In this document: piece after piece, positions 1 through 8,154 of the stretch
Position numbering within the stretch: position 1 is the first letter of the stretch
Layout: every line of letters begins with the position of its first letter
IMG/VR virus record: IMGVR_UViG_3300037245_003379
Location: 1-48,791 of that record
DNA from: a virus
Direction: 5' to 3' (one strand)
Length of the DNA: 48,791 nt
Notes under the pieces: model-generated
What the model saw: only the letters and a program-made list of their open reading frames with translations
Database searches by the model: none
What the model was told of the DNA's origin: nothing
Translations under genes and position numbers: made by a program

Positions 1-15
1 ATAATCTACGTGAGG
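1..15. repeat. terminal direct repeat, left copy
   Basis: The 15 bases ataatctacgtgagg are identical to the last 15 bases of the window. The contig either closes into a circle or ends at a cohesive-end site. The junction lies about 100 bp upstream of the terminase genes, where lambda-type phages carry cos. Confidence 0.85.
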
Positions 16-38
16 ATCTGTGGTTAATGAGTCATTCA

Positions 39-103
39 TTTACATTTACCGTTTACCATGTAAATATCTTGTGTTTTTGTAAAATGTAAACTATATTAAT
101 ATT
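39..103 (+). promoter_or_regulatory. late (packaging) promoter with candidate operators
   Basis: A sigma70-type promoter is visible: TTGTGT at 69-74, 17-bp spacer, TATATT at 92-97. The ATG of the next gene follows 6 nt after the -10 box, so the mRNA would be leaderless. Upstream is an inverted repeat tttacat (39-45) / atgtaaa (58-64). Segments 48-59 and 83-94 each match 9 of 12 positions of the palindromic operator ACTGTTTACAGT found at other promoters of this genome. Confidence 0.5.
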
Positions 104-475
104 ATGGAATTAAGGGGAACATGGCTTGCGTCTATTTGTGGAACTACTCGGCAAAATATCTACATGCTTGAAAAATCTGGAAAGTTAACAAAATCAATTT
201 CTGGATTATATAATATTCATGACCCTAAAAATGAAGAGTTTCTTTTGAATCATAAGAAGAGCGTACTTGATGTTAAAAATTTTATTAACGATAAAGAAAA
301 AAATAATCAACGTCCTAATTCAATTACTAATAAACAGCAACCAATAAAAAAAAATAACGATGAATCTATAAAACTTATAAAATGTGTGTCTTCAGTTATA
401 GAAAAGCAGTATGGACTTGAAGCATCAAAAAAAATAAAATACGAGATAATGCAGGAGTTTCAAAAAACATTATGA
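104..475 (+). CDS. small HTH protein, candidate terminase small subunit
   Basis: This 123-aa protein has a helix-turn-helix-like N-terminus (about residues 5-40, around CGTTRQNIYMLEKSGKL), a lysine/asparagine-rich linker and a short C-terminal helix. Position as first gene before the large terminase, next to the contig junction, and the N-terminal HTH suggest the DNA-recognition part of a small terminase (Nu1-like role at cos). A second candidate small-subunit gene is at 1313-1840, so the function may be split over two genes separated by the methylase. There is no Shine-Dalgarno sequence before the ATG; the promoter -10 box ends 6 nt upstream, so translation is probably leaderless. The HTH is seen; the terminase role is inferred. 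Confidence 0.55.
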   Translation: MELRGTWLASICGTTRQNIYMLEKSGKLTKSISGLYNIHDPKNEEFLLNHKKSVLDVKNFINDKEKNNQRPNSITNKQQPIKKNNDESIKLIKCVSSVIEKQYGLEASKKIKYEIMQEFQKTL

Positions 476-481
476 ATATAA

Positions 482-515
482 AATCACTACTTTCAAAAGT
501 AGTAGGCTTTCTTAA
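482..515. repeat. 34-bp inverted repeat, left copy (flanks the methylase gene)
   Basis: Bases 482-515 are the exact reverse complement of 1367-1400. Each copy contains an inner palindrome, actacttt-ca-aaagtagt, with 8-bp arms around a 2-nt centre. The left copy starts 6 nt after the stop codon of the first gene. Confidence 0.9.
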
Positions 516-534
516 AAATAATAGGCTTGCCTAA

Positions 535-1320
535 GTGATATTGCGAAGACTCGGCAATAAAAAGAAAATTGCTGCTGAAATAATTAAATATTTTCCAGAT
601 CATAAGATTTACATTGAACCTTTCTTTGGTGCTGGCGGTATGTTTTTTAATAAACTGAAAGCGAAATATAATATTGTTAATGATTTAGATTCAGATGTTT
701 TTAATTTATTTCAAGTTGTTATGAATCAGAAAGAAGAACTTGAAAAAGCATTTTATATTATGCCGATTCATTCCGATTTATTAAACTACTGGAAGAAAAA
801 CGAAGAAACGGAGCCTATTAAAAAGGCTTTAAGATTTTTATTTTTAAGTAATTTAACTTTAATGGGAACAGGAAATACTATAATGAATGTGTGTGGTAAT
901 TCAAAAGATGTTTTATATAGAAATATAAATAAAACCTGTGAATTATTATATGGAATTCAATTCAATAATTTCACATTTGAAAAGTTTCTATTGGCATTAT
1001 CTTTTAGAGACAGTGATGAACAAAACAAATCCTTTATTTACTCTGATCCTCCATATCTTGATGCAGATTCTAAGCAAAATTATATTTACAAAATGAAAAC
1101 ATGGACAAAAGAAAATGTTGTTTCATTATTTGATTCACTGTCCGGTACCGGATGTAAATATGCAATGTCAGAATTTGATCATCCATTTATTTTAAATCAA
1201 GCAAAGCAAAGAAATCTTAATATCCACATTATAGGTGAACGACAAAATCTAAAAAACCGCAAAACCGAAATATTGATAACTAATTATAAAAATACTCAAC
1301 CGGAGCTTTTCAATGTCTGA
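535..1320 (+). CDS. D12-class DNA N6-adenine methyltransferase (Dam-like)
   Basis: The 261-aa product carries the D12 methylase signature: an N-terminal RLGNKKK segment (residues 5-11), the S-adenosylmethionine-binding FFGAGG motif (30-35) and the catalytic DPPY (171-174). It would methylate adenine at N6 in double-stranded DNA; the recognition sequence cannot be read from the gene. Likely roles are protection against host restriction or marking DNA for packaging or replication. The start is GTG with no clear ribosome site; a short hairpin (taggc-tt-gccta, 522-533) sits just before it. The gene is enclosed by 34-bp perfect inverted repeats and separates two terminase-like genes, so it looks like an inserted moron. 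Its end overlaps the next gene by 8 bp. Confidence 0.85.
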   Translation: MILRRLGNKKKIAAEIIKYFPDHKIYIEPFFGAGGMFFNKLKAKYNIVNDLDSDVFNLFQVVMNQKEELEKAFYIMPIHSDLLNYWKKNEETEPIKKALRFLFLSNLTLMGTGNTIMNVCGNSKDVLYRNINKTCELLYGIQFNNFTFEKFLLALSFRDSDEQNKSFIYSDPPYLDADSKQNYIYKMKTWTKENVVSLFDSLSGTGCKYAMSEFDHPFILNQAKQRNLNIHIIGERQNLKNRKTEILITNYKNTQPELFNV

Positions 1321-1840
1321 CTTTTTAGATTTAATGAAATCAGAAGGATGGGATAATTACAAAGAATTAAGAAAGCCTACTACTTTTGAAAGTAGTGATT
1401 CTGAGGAATTATCAAAAGAACAATTTGAGAACATAACCGGTCTTCCCTTTAAAATGTCTAAATTAACAATATTTGAACTTGTTTCCAGATATGGCGGACC
1501 GATGCAGCTTGATAAATGGGCGGGTATTTTATCAAAATTAATGACAGCCTTAGAAAAGGATCAAAAAAGCCGCGAACGTAAAAATCAATTGATTGAAAAA
1601 GATTTTGTAACATCTAACGTTTTTTTATATCTTAATATTTTTATGGATGCAGCTTTTGATCTTGCGGAAAGTCAAACAGAGATTATTATTTCGATGGTTT
1701 TGAGTGATGCAGAAACTGCAAAACATAAAATTCCTGAATTGAGAAAAAAGGCATATACAAAGATTTCTAAAGAAGCCAAGAAATCAATAAATGATTCATT
1801 AAAAAGACTGGAAAATAAATATGACATCGATAACGATTGA
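1313..1840 (+). CDS. putative terminase small subunit
   Basis: A 175-aa, largely helical, charged protein directly before and overlapping the large terminase gene by 20 bp. The region from about residue 45 onward (one predicted helix-rich block, then RERKNQLIEKDFV and a lysine-rich tail) resembles in style the central and C-terminal parts of phage DNA-packaging small subunits, which oligomerise and contact the large subunit. Codons around residues 19-30 lie inside the right 34-bp inverted repeat, so the N-terminus was built or altered by the event that brought in the methylase. Family assignment rests mainly on position; it could be an unrelated packaging accessory protein. Confidence 0.5.
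   Translation: MSDFLDLMKSEGWDNYKELRKPTTFESSDSEELSKEQFENITGLPFKMSKLTIFELVSRYGGPMQLDKWAGILSKLMTALEKDQKSRERKNQLIEKDFVTSNVFLYLNIFMDAAFDLAESQTEIIISMVLSDAETAKHKIPELRKKAYTKISKEAKKSINDSLKRLENKYDIDND
1367..1400. repeat. 34-bp inverted repeat, right copy (inside a coding sequence)
   Basis: This is the exact reverse complement of 482-515 and lies within codons 19-30 of the 1313 gene. The two copies bound a 919-bp segment (482-1400) holding the methylase. Confidence 0.9.
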
Positions 1841-3794
1841 AAAAACAGATTTAGATTTTTTACAATCTCAATTTGCCAGTATTGTAGATGAACGCATTTA
1901 TGAAGTTCCATCTGAATATATAGAGAAAATTCGTTATATTCCAAAGGGATTAAGCCCTAAACCAGGATTTTTTGAATTCAATTTTACGCCTTACTGGCGG
2001 GAACCATTCAATTTGCTTGCAAATGATTCTGGCATTCAAGAAATTGTTATTATGAAAGCTGCGCAGATCGGTTATACAGTTGCTATTCTTGAAAATGCTA
2101 TAATCTATTTTATTGGTTCAAATCCTAAATATGTACAATTTATCACGGCAGATAATGCATTAGTTGAAGAAATGGTTAAAGATAGAATAGATCCAATGAT
2201 TGATCATGCGGGCTTAAGGGATTTAATTTTTGCTCAATCAAAAAGAAAAGGTTCGCGAAATACCGGCGATACTACAAATCATAAACAATATCCAGGTGGT
2301 TCAATAAATTTCGTGGGTTCAAATAATCCCGATGCATTCAGGGGCAGAACAAAGCAAGTTAGTCTTGGCGATGAAGTTGATACATTTAAAGATGATAAAA
2401 AAGAAGGATCTAAAATCGGTATCATCCGAAATAGATTAAATGCGTTCGCAGAAACCCGAAAAATGGTATGGGGTTCTACTCCCTTGATAACTCAAAGTTC
2501 TGTTATTTATAAAATGTACAAAAACGGAGATCAAAGAAATTATTTCATTCCTTGTCCTATTTGCGGCAAAATGCAAGTTTTAAGATGGCACGGGATTAAT
2601 GATAAAGGCCATAGATACGGGATTGATTTTCAAATTGAAAAAGGATTACCGATTTACGAAACAGTTGAATATCTCTGTTATTATTGTAGAAGAGGTTTTA
2701 AAGATTATGACAAAGCAACATTTATTCTTGATGGAGATGGAGAATGGCGACCGACTGCAGAATCAAAAATGAGACATTATGCTTCATTCTGGCTTAATGC
2801 ATTATATTCACCCCCTGGTGTTTATTCATGGGAAAAAATTGTTGAAGATTGGGTTCGCGCGTGGGATCTTGATAAAAATAAAATGCGTGATAAAGAGGCA
2901 TATAGAGAATTTCGCAATACAAAACAAGGTTTACCATTTGAAGAAAAAGGAGAATCTATATCCTATGATAGAGCAATTATTCATAGGCGATTATATGCTA
3001 AAGGGACTATCGACAATGTTCAGATTAAAAAAGACACAGATGGAATTGCTTTAATTGTCGGGGCTTCGGTTGATTGTCAAAAAAACAATTTATTTGTTGA
3101 TATAAAGACTTATACATATGGCGGCAGAACATATACAATAGATTTTTTCTCTCTTGATGGTCCTACGGAGGATACAAATTCTGAATCATGGAAAAAACTT
3201 GATGATTTTATTTGCAATAAGGTTTATATAGATTCAGAAGGAAGACAATATAAAATTCAATATACATTCGTCGATTCTGGTAAATATGCAAAATATGTTT
3301 ATGAGTTTTGCAGCCGGTTTACATTTGGTGTTTTTCCCTGTAAAGGTGAGAGATTTTTAAAAGGCGGAATTACATTTACATTATTTTCAAAAGAAGTTCT
3401 TGATAAATCGGGCTGCGCGGCTGGTTATCGTGTAAATACAACAAGATTAAAAGATCATATTTCAAACAGCTTAACAAGACTTGATTGGAAAACTGATGAA
3501 TTTCAACCGGACTGGTATCCGAATTTTCCGCAGGATTTAAGAGATGATTATTTTAGGCAATTTGAGGCCGAGAGCAAGGTTGATGAATATGATAGACTGA
3601 CAAATGTTTATAAAGGTTCATATTGGCGGCAAAGGCCAGGAGCTGACAATCACGCTTTTGATACTTATGTTTATCATCTGGCAGGACTTGAAATGTATGC
3701 AGATCTTTTTTGTCGTGAAGAATTAAATTTAAAAGCTCTTGATTGGTTTTCTTTTTGGGAAAATGCTAAAAAAGGAATTTTTTATACAAGTTGA
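1821..3794 (+). CDS. terL: terminase large subunit, lambda GpA family
   Basis: The 657-aa length is normal for the GpA family, the ATP-driven motor and nuclease that cuts concatemers and fills proheads. Visible parts in order: the Walker-A-like KAAQIGYT (residues 79-86), typical of GpA proteins, which deviate from classical GKT; Walker B LGDEVD (182-187); two CxxC pairs (C245/C248 and C286/C289) that could bind zinc; and the nuclease half with acidic residues in SVDCQ (D418) and FVDSGKYA (D485). GpA enzymes usually act at cos sites, which agrees with the position of the contig junction upstream. The stop codon overlaps the -35 box of a promoter for the next gene. Confidence 0.92.
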   Translation: MTSITIEKTDLDFLQSQFASIVDERIYEVPSEYIEKIRYIPKGLSPKPGFFEFNFTPYWREPFNLLANDSGIQEIVIMKAAQIGYTVAILENAIIYFIGSNPKYVQFITADNALVEEMVKDRIDPMIDHAGLRDLIFAQSKRKGSRNTGDTTNHKQYPGGSINFVGSNNPDAFRGRTKQVSLGDEVDTFKDDKKEGSKIGIIRNRLNAFAETRKMVWGSTPLITQSSVIYKMYKNGDQRNYFIPCPICGKMQVLRWHGINDKGHRYGIDFQIEKGLPIYETVEYLCYYCRRGFKDYDKATFILDGDGEWRPTAESKMRHYASFWLNALYSPPGVYSWEKIVEDWVRAWDLDKNKMRDKEAYREFRNTKQGLPFEEKGESISYDRAIIHRRLYAKGTIDNVQIKKDTDGIALIVGASVDCQKNNLFVDIKTYTYGGRTYTIDFFSLDGPTEDTNSESWKKLDDFICNKVYIDSEGRQYKIQYTFVDSGKYAKYVYEFCSRFTFGVFPCKGERFLKGGITFTLFSKEVLDKSGCAAGYRVNTTRLKDHISNSLTRLDWKTDEFQPDWYPNFPQDLRDDYFRQFEAESKVDEYDRLTNVYKGSYWRQRPGADNHAFDTYVYHLAGLEMYADLFCREELNLKALDWFSFWENAKKGIFYTS

Positions 3795-3819
3795 CAAATT
3801 GATATCAAGGTTCTATTAT
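3791..3819 (+). promoter_or_regulatory. promoter for the joiner/portal block
   Basis: TTGACA (3791-3796), 17-bp spacer, TATTAT (3814-3819). The -35 box overlaps the stop codon of terL. The next ATG lies 7 nt after the -10 box with no ribosome site close by, again predicting a leaderless mRNA. The spacer contains the palindrome ttgatatcaa (3799-3808). Confidence 0.6.
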
Positions 3820-3826
3820 CTAAGAT

Positions 3827-4126
3827 ATGGCTATTATTGATCCAACATCCCCGGCGCTTGAGGGAACTACAAAACAACATTGGTTAGATCAGATTTCAAA
3901 TTTTAAAATATTACTCTATGAAGTCCAGAAAGGAATTCAAACAATTATTTCTAAAGGTTTAAAATCGTACAAATTAGATACTGGACAAACTAATCAAGAA
4001 GTTGAAAGATTGAGTTTAGCCTCTCTTCAAAAAATGCAAAATGATTTAAATTCGCAGATAAGAGATTTAGAAATTAAATGCGGAATCGGGACCCCGGCGG
4101 TTAAATACGTGAGGCCCGGTTGGTGA
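3827..4126 (+). CDS. gpW-like head-tail joining protein
   Basis: A 99-aa protein between large terminase and portal, the place of gpW in lambda. The C-terminal half (around SLASLQKMQNDLNSQIRD) is a helical pattern like the 'alpha-helix, short hairpin, alpha-helix' gpW fold, and it ends in a proline/aromatic tail. gpW-type proteins close the packaged head under the portal. The N-terminal 40 residues are extra compared with the 68-aa lambda protein. It overlaps the portal start by 4 bp (GTGA), so the two are translationally coupled. The call rests on position, size and pattern. Confidence 0.6.
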   Translation: MAIIDPTSPALEGTTKQHWLDQISNFKILLYEVQKGIQTIISKGLKSYKLDTGQTNQEVERLSLASLQKMQNDLNSQIRDLEIKCGIGTPAVKYVRPGW

Positions 4127-5823
4127 AAGTTTTCGGATATGACTTATCAATAAAAAGAACGCCTGAAGGATATATTGGATTATATGCCAACAAACACAAT
4201 CAGCAAAATACAGAATTAAAAAATGAAAACCTAAAAACAAGACAAACATTCAGCTATGTAGGGGATTTAATAAGAACTGTTTTCGACGGTGACAAATTCC
4301 CAGGTTCTTTTGGCGCAACAAAAGATTTTATATGGGTTGATTATTATACACTTAGAAAAAGATCGGTACAACTTTTCAAAGAAAATCCTTATGCCAGGGG
4401 CGCTATTCGTAGATTATTACGAAATGAAGTGCACACAGGTCTTAATCTTGAATCAAATCCTATTGCTTCTATTATTGGATTATCAGAAGAAGAGGCTACA
4501 CTTTGGGCTGAAAATACTGAAATAAATTATAATTTATGGGCTGAAGATCCAGAACAATGTGATTTCAAAAAAAGAGATACATTGGGTAAAATTGCTGAAA
4601 ATGCAAGAATGACAGCATTAATATCTGGCGATGTTGTAGTTGTAGTCAGAATAAACAGAAAAACAGGACTTCCACATATTGAACTTATTGACGGAACGAG
4701 AGTTATAAATCCATTTGGACAAACTCATGCTGTAAATGGGAATAAAATTGTTCATGGTGTTGAACTTAATAAAAACGGTCGTCATGTTGCATATCATATA
4801 ACTACAATTAAAGATGGAAAAACCAAGAATGAAAGGATTCCATGTAAAGGTGAAAAATCAGGCCGTAGAATTTCATGGATGATATATGGATCTGATAAAC
4901 GACTTGATGAAGTACGCGGTGAACCAATATTAGCTTTAGTTTTATATATGCTTAAAGAATTAGATCGCTATAAAGATGCTGAACAAAGGGCCGCTGTTAT
5001 AAATGCAATGATTCCTTTGTTTGTGTCTAAAGCAGAAAAGAGTGTCGGTTCAACTCCTTTCGGTAAAGGCGCTGTCAAAGAAGGTGAAATATCTGTTATA
5101 GACGATACCGGCTTAACTTCCCGTACAGTTGCAACTACAGGAAATCTACCCGGAATGGTCATGGATGAACTTGCCTTCGGAGAAAAGATTGAATCCTTTA
5201 ACACTCAAAGACCCAATGTTAATCTGCAGAAATTTGAGGAAACCATAATCAATGTTTTTGCATGGTGCCTTGAGCTTCCGCCTGAAATACTCCGCCTGTT
5301 ATTTACAAACAGCTTTTCAGCATCAAGACAAGCAAATACAGAATTTAATATATATTTGCAATATAGATTTAAAACTTTCGGTGATGAATTTTACCAGCCG
5401 ATTTATAAGGAACTTATAATCACTTATGTACTTTTAGATCATATAGAGGCTCCCGGACTTGTGGAGGCCCGAAGAGATCCAAAGAAATGGCAGATTGTCA
5501 CAGCATGGTTAAATGCATTTTGGGCTGGCCTTTCCCGGCCTTCTGTGGATATCAAGAAAGATGTTGCAGCAGCTAAAGAGGGATTAGGCGCGGGAATAGG
5601 AACATATGATTTTTGGAATCGTCGTATTGTAGGTAAATCCGCAAAAGATGTTTTTCAGTCAAGATCAAAAGAAGAGCTGGAAATGGAGAAACTTGGATTA
5701 TCTTTTTCTTCAGAGGAAAACAATAATGGTGAACCCATAGATACATCTGAAGAAATTCTGGCACTTAAAGAAAATATTCAAGATATTGAAGATAGGTTAG
5801 AAGAATTTGGAGGTAAATTGTGA
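4123..5823 (+). CDS. portal protein, lambda gpB type
   Basis: A 566-aa portal forming the dodecameric DNA channel at the head vertex. Typical landmarks are the N-terminal arm followed by PYARGAIRRLLRNEV (first helical part of the clip/wing), TALISGDVVVVV, the IELIDGTRV strand, GEPILALVLYMLKEL, and the ELPPEILRLLF block near residue 390. It ends in a glutamate-rich tail. I place the start at GTG 4123, which overlaps the preceding stop as GTGA and has gagg 8 nt upstream; a TTG one codon earlier is possible. Order terminase, gpW, portal, protease, decoration, capsid is lambda-like. Confidence 0.9.
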   Translation: MKVFGYDLSIKRTPEGYIGLYANKHNQQNTELKNENLKTRQTFSYVGDLIRTVFDGDKFPGSFGATKDFIWVDYYTLRKRSVQLFKENPYARGAIRRLLRNEVHTGLNLESNPIASIIGLSEEEATLWAENTEINYNLWAEDPEQCDFKKRDTLGKIAENARMTALISGDVVVVVRINRKTGLPHIELIDGTRVINPFGQTHAVNGNKIVHGVELNKNGRHVAYHITTIKDGKTKNERIPCKGEKSGRRISWMIYGSDKRLDEVRGEPILALVLYMLKELDRYKDAEQRAAVINAMIPLFVSKAEKSVGSTPFGKGAVKEGEISVIDDTGLTSRTVATTGNLPGMVMDELAFGEKIESFNTQRPNVNLQKFEETIINVFAWCLELPPEILRLLFTNSFSASRQANTEFNIYLQYRFKTFGDEFYQPIYKELIITYVLLDHIEAPGLVEARRDPKKWQIVTAWLNAFWAGLSRPSVDIKKDVAAAKEGLGAGIGTYDFWNRRIVGKSAKDVFQSRSKEELEMEKLGLSFSSEENNNGEPIDTSEEILALKENIQDIEDRLEEFGGKL

Positions 5824-6680
5824 GTAAAAATAGAAAATTTTTTAGAGGGAAGAAGACTTATGATCTCGATATGCTTTTGCGTCAATCAGATTCTTATTTT
5901 TATATACGTAAATTCGGAAAGATTGATACAACTATTTTAAATACAAAAATGGATATATGGAACATAAACGCTTCACCTGATTTTTCTAATATTACTGAAT
6001 ATAGTTTTATTGATACTGCTGGCGGTGTTCCTCTTTTTGCTGTTTGTAATGATGCTGCTGCCGATCAATTGATTGTAGTCACTCCTTTAGACGCTGAAGG
6101 AAAACAAGTTGAAGTTCCTGTTATATTAGACGGTCAAACCCCCGTACCTCTTGGCGGTGGTGTCAAATATACAAGACATCAGACTACTTCACTTATAACT
6201 TTAAAATCAAATCCCTGCCCTGGCGATGTTTATATTTTTGAGGGTACTGCAACTGCTGGCGTTCCTGATGATGTTACAAAAGTCTATGGGTTTATCCTTC
6301 AGGGTGAAAACAGAACGCAACAGGGGATTTATACAATCCCTACTGATTGTTATGCGTTTTTTTCTGATATCCATTTTTATTTTATTAAAAAACAAGCTGC
6401 TGTCGCTCCTATAACACTCGAAACTTGCCCTCCATTTGGTAATAGTACTCCTTTTGATTTAACAGACTGGCCTTCAAAACAGGCTGATAGATTATTACAG
6501 GGAACAATTGCGTTGACAACAGTGAAACCTGATGCAAGAAGAGAATTTGAACAATCGCCAGAAATAAACCCTGGAATTGATTTAATATTTTCTCAGAAAG
6601 CAGATGTCGCCGCTGCCGGTATTGCTATTGATTATGATTTAATCTGTATTGATAAAGAATTTTTTGGTGTGGAGTCATAA
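5820..6680 (+). CDS. virion-associated protein of unknown function
   Basis: The 286-aa product is rich in beta-strand patterns, with short glycine/proline turns and no signal peptide or membrane segment; it reads like a structural virion protein, for example a head fibre, head decoration or portal-proximal protein. It starts at GTG 5820 with a good GGAGGT site and overlaps the portal stop by 4 bp, so it is in the same operon and made in comparable amounts. I do not recognise a family. Central position between portal and lysis genes gives no sharper clue. Confidence 0.5.
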   Translation: MSKNRKFFRGKKTYDLDMLLRQSDSYFYIRKFGKIDTTILNTKMDIWNINASPDFSNITEYSFIDTAGGVPLFAVCNDAAADQLIVVTPLDAEGKQVEVPVILDGQTPVPLGGGVKYTRHQTTSLITLKSNPCPGDVYIFEGTATAGVPDDVTKVYGFILQGENRTQQGIYTIPTDCYAFFSDIHFYFIKKQAAVAPITLETCPPFGNSTPFDLTDWPSKQADRLLQGTIALTTVKPDARREFEQSPEINPGIDLIFSQKADVAAAGIAIDYDLICIDKEFFGVES

Positions 6681-7261
6681 TGGGAATTCTTGAAATAAAT
6701 GATATTACAGAATTAGTTACGGTTGCAGGACTGGGAGGGGCTATTATATTGTTACTCATTGGACTTTTATTTTTAATTGCTATTTTATCACTTCGACAAA
6801 ATAAAGGATTTGCAGGAGCTTTGAAAATATTATCTGATTCAGTTAGTCAATTAGCTATAAGAATTGAAGGACCGCCGCTTGATCTTGAAAAATCTTTATA
6901 TATTTTTCGCGAAACAATGAAAGATCATATTTATTTAAAAGCTCAATATATTGGCAAGATATTACATGATAATGATTTAGGTAGACGCAGAAATCAGATA
7001 AAAAAAAACATAGAAATAGAATTCAAAAAAATTACAAATCAAGAAATTGAAGATTTGGGCAAATTTAAATCTGTTTGCGGGAATATAGGTAAAATAATTC
7101 AAGACAATATCAAGTGGCCTTTAATTCTTGATGGTGTTTATAATATTATTTTCTCGGACTCTACGGAACCGCAAAAAATAATGGATTTAAAATCTGTTCT
7201 CCAGGGATTTGTAGATAATATGTCAGATATAATTGAAGATCAAGGAAGGGCTAATATATGA
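6680..7261 (+). CDS. membrane-anchored protein of the lysis block
   Basis: The 193-aa protein has one strong transmembrane segment (about residues 17-38) followed by a soluble, helical, charged domain with no known motif. It begins a run of four genes encoding membrane or lipoproteins with overlapping ends, so it probably takes part in lysis, as an antiholin, second holin or regulator. It overlaps the next start by 4 bp (ATGA). A role in superinfection exclusion is also possible. Confidence 0.45.
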   Translation: MGILEINDITELVTVAGLGGAIILLLIGLLFLIAILSLRQNKGFAGALKILSDSVSQLAIRIEGPPLDLEKSLYIFRETMKDHIYLKAQYIGKILHDNDLGRRRNQIKKNIEIEFKKITNQEIEDLGKFKSVCGNIGKIIQDNIKWPLILDGVYNIIFSDSTEPQKIMDLKSVLQGFVDNMSDIIEDQGRANI

Positions 7262-7656
7262 AAATAATAAAAATAATTTTGATGATGCTTGCTTTTTTTA
7301 TGATGTTATCGGTAATTTATTTTATTGATAATGTGTCTATAGTTGATGCAATATCAGGATCTTTTTTCATTGTAATTAATGGTTTTCTCGGTGTTGATCT
7401 TGCAGCAATGATTAAAAATAGCAATAGTAAACCGGCGAAAAAATGGCAAGATATGAAAATGTATAGATATATAACTGCATTAATTATGATGTTGATTTTA
7501 TTTGGATTATCTCTTTATCGAAAAGAAATAGATGATATTCAAATCATAATGGCAGTTGCTACTTTTGGCAGCGGGGCAATGATAACTATAGGGATGATGC
7601 TTGCAGGGCTTGAAGGCAACAAAATTGCTTCTCGAACAAATGGAATGAAATTATGA
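7258..7656 (+). CDS. holin candidate
   Basis: A 132-aa protein with about four hydrophobic segments (roughly residues 3-22, 28-47, 68-86 and 93-116) and a basic stretch between them (KNSNSKPAKKWQDMK). Size, several membrane spans and position directly before the spanin pair fit a phage holin that permeabilises the inner membrane at lysis. No endolysin is adjacent, which is unusual; the M23-type protein at 42203 is the best candidate. Confidence 0.6.
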   Translation: MKIIKIILMMLAFFMMLSVIYFIDNVSIVDAISGSFFIVINGFLGVDLAAMIKNSNSKPAKKWQDMKMYRYITALIMMLILFGLSLYRKEIDDIQIIMAVATFGSGAMITIGMMLAGLEGNKIASRTNGMKL

Positions 7657-7943
7657 ACAATATTCTTTTAATAATTATTTTATTTTTAATAATTATTTCG
7701 GGTTTAATATTTAAATTATATAAGAAAGAGAGAAAACAACGTTTGCAATCCGAAATAAATTTGAAGATTGCAGAAAAAAATATACATATTTTACAGGATT
7801 ATACTAAAACTATTCGCGAAATAAAAGAAAAACGCACTGAAATTGATAAACAAATTAAAGAGGCTAAATCTGATGAAGATGTTTTTAATGTCATTAGTAC
7901 TATTATCAGGACTAATAATGACCGGATGCATAACAGTAACTGA
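7653..7943 (+). CDS. inner-membrane spanin (Rz-like)
   Basis: The 96-aa protein has an N-terminal signal anchor (residues 4-22) and then a long charged coiled-coil-like periplasmic domain, the architecture of an i-spanin. Its 3' part overlaps the lipoprotein gene at 7873 in another frame, the classical Rz/Rz1 arrangement. Spanins join inner and outer membranes at lysis, so the host has an outer membrane. Confidence 0.75.
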   Translation: MNNILLIIILFLIIISGLIFKLYKKERKQRLQSEINLKIAEKNIHILQDYTKTIREIKEKRTEIDKQIKEAKSDEDVFNVISTIIRTNNDRMHNSN

Positions 7944-8112
7944 ATATGTTTATCCAGAATATGAATTACCTGCTGAACCTAATAGAGAGGTTTTAGCTAT
8001 TCCAGAAACAACAGAGGATTTAGGAATTATAATCAATTATTATGATGGCCTCGTTTCTGAATGGGAAATATGGGCCGAAAAGATTAAAGAAATTATAATA
8101 ATTGACAAATAA
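7873..8112 (+). CDS. outer-membrane spanin lipoprotein (Rz1-like)
   Basis: The gene begins inside the i-spanin gene in a different reading frame. I choose ATG 7873, which has the ribosome site AAAGAGG at 7857-7863; an upstream TTG at 7843 is in frame but less likely. The 79-aa product has a short lipoprotein signal ending in LIMTGC (cysteine at residue 19), followed by a proline- and glutamate-containing periplasmic part and a C-terminal helix that would meet the i-spanin. The lipobox is a little loose (T at -2), as often seen outside proteobacteria. Confidence 0.75.
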   Translation: MKMFLMSLVLLSGLIMTGCITVTEYVYPEYELPAEPNREVLAIPETTEDLGIIINYYDGLVSEWEIWAEKIKEIIIIDK

Positions 8113-8130
8113 TAAAGTAAACACTATAAT
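8102..8130 (+). promoter_or_regulatory. consensus promoter for the capsid genes
   Basis: TTGACA (8102-8107), exactly 17 bp, TATAAT (8125-8130): a perfect sigma70 consensus inside the late operon. Bases 8114-8125 contain AAAGTAAACACT, a 9/12 match to the genome's operator palindrome, so this promoter may need repression in the prophage. Confidence 0.75.
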
Positions 8131-8154
8131 TTAATTTTAACTTGGGAGGGGATT

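Noticed and set aside
482-511. Simple rho-independent terminator after the first gene
   Set aside because: The hairpin has weak A+T-rich arms and is not followed by a clean T-run; its exact copy at 1367-1400 shows it is part of a paired repeat.
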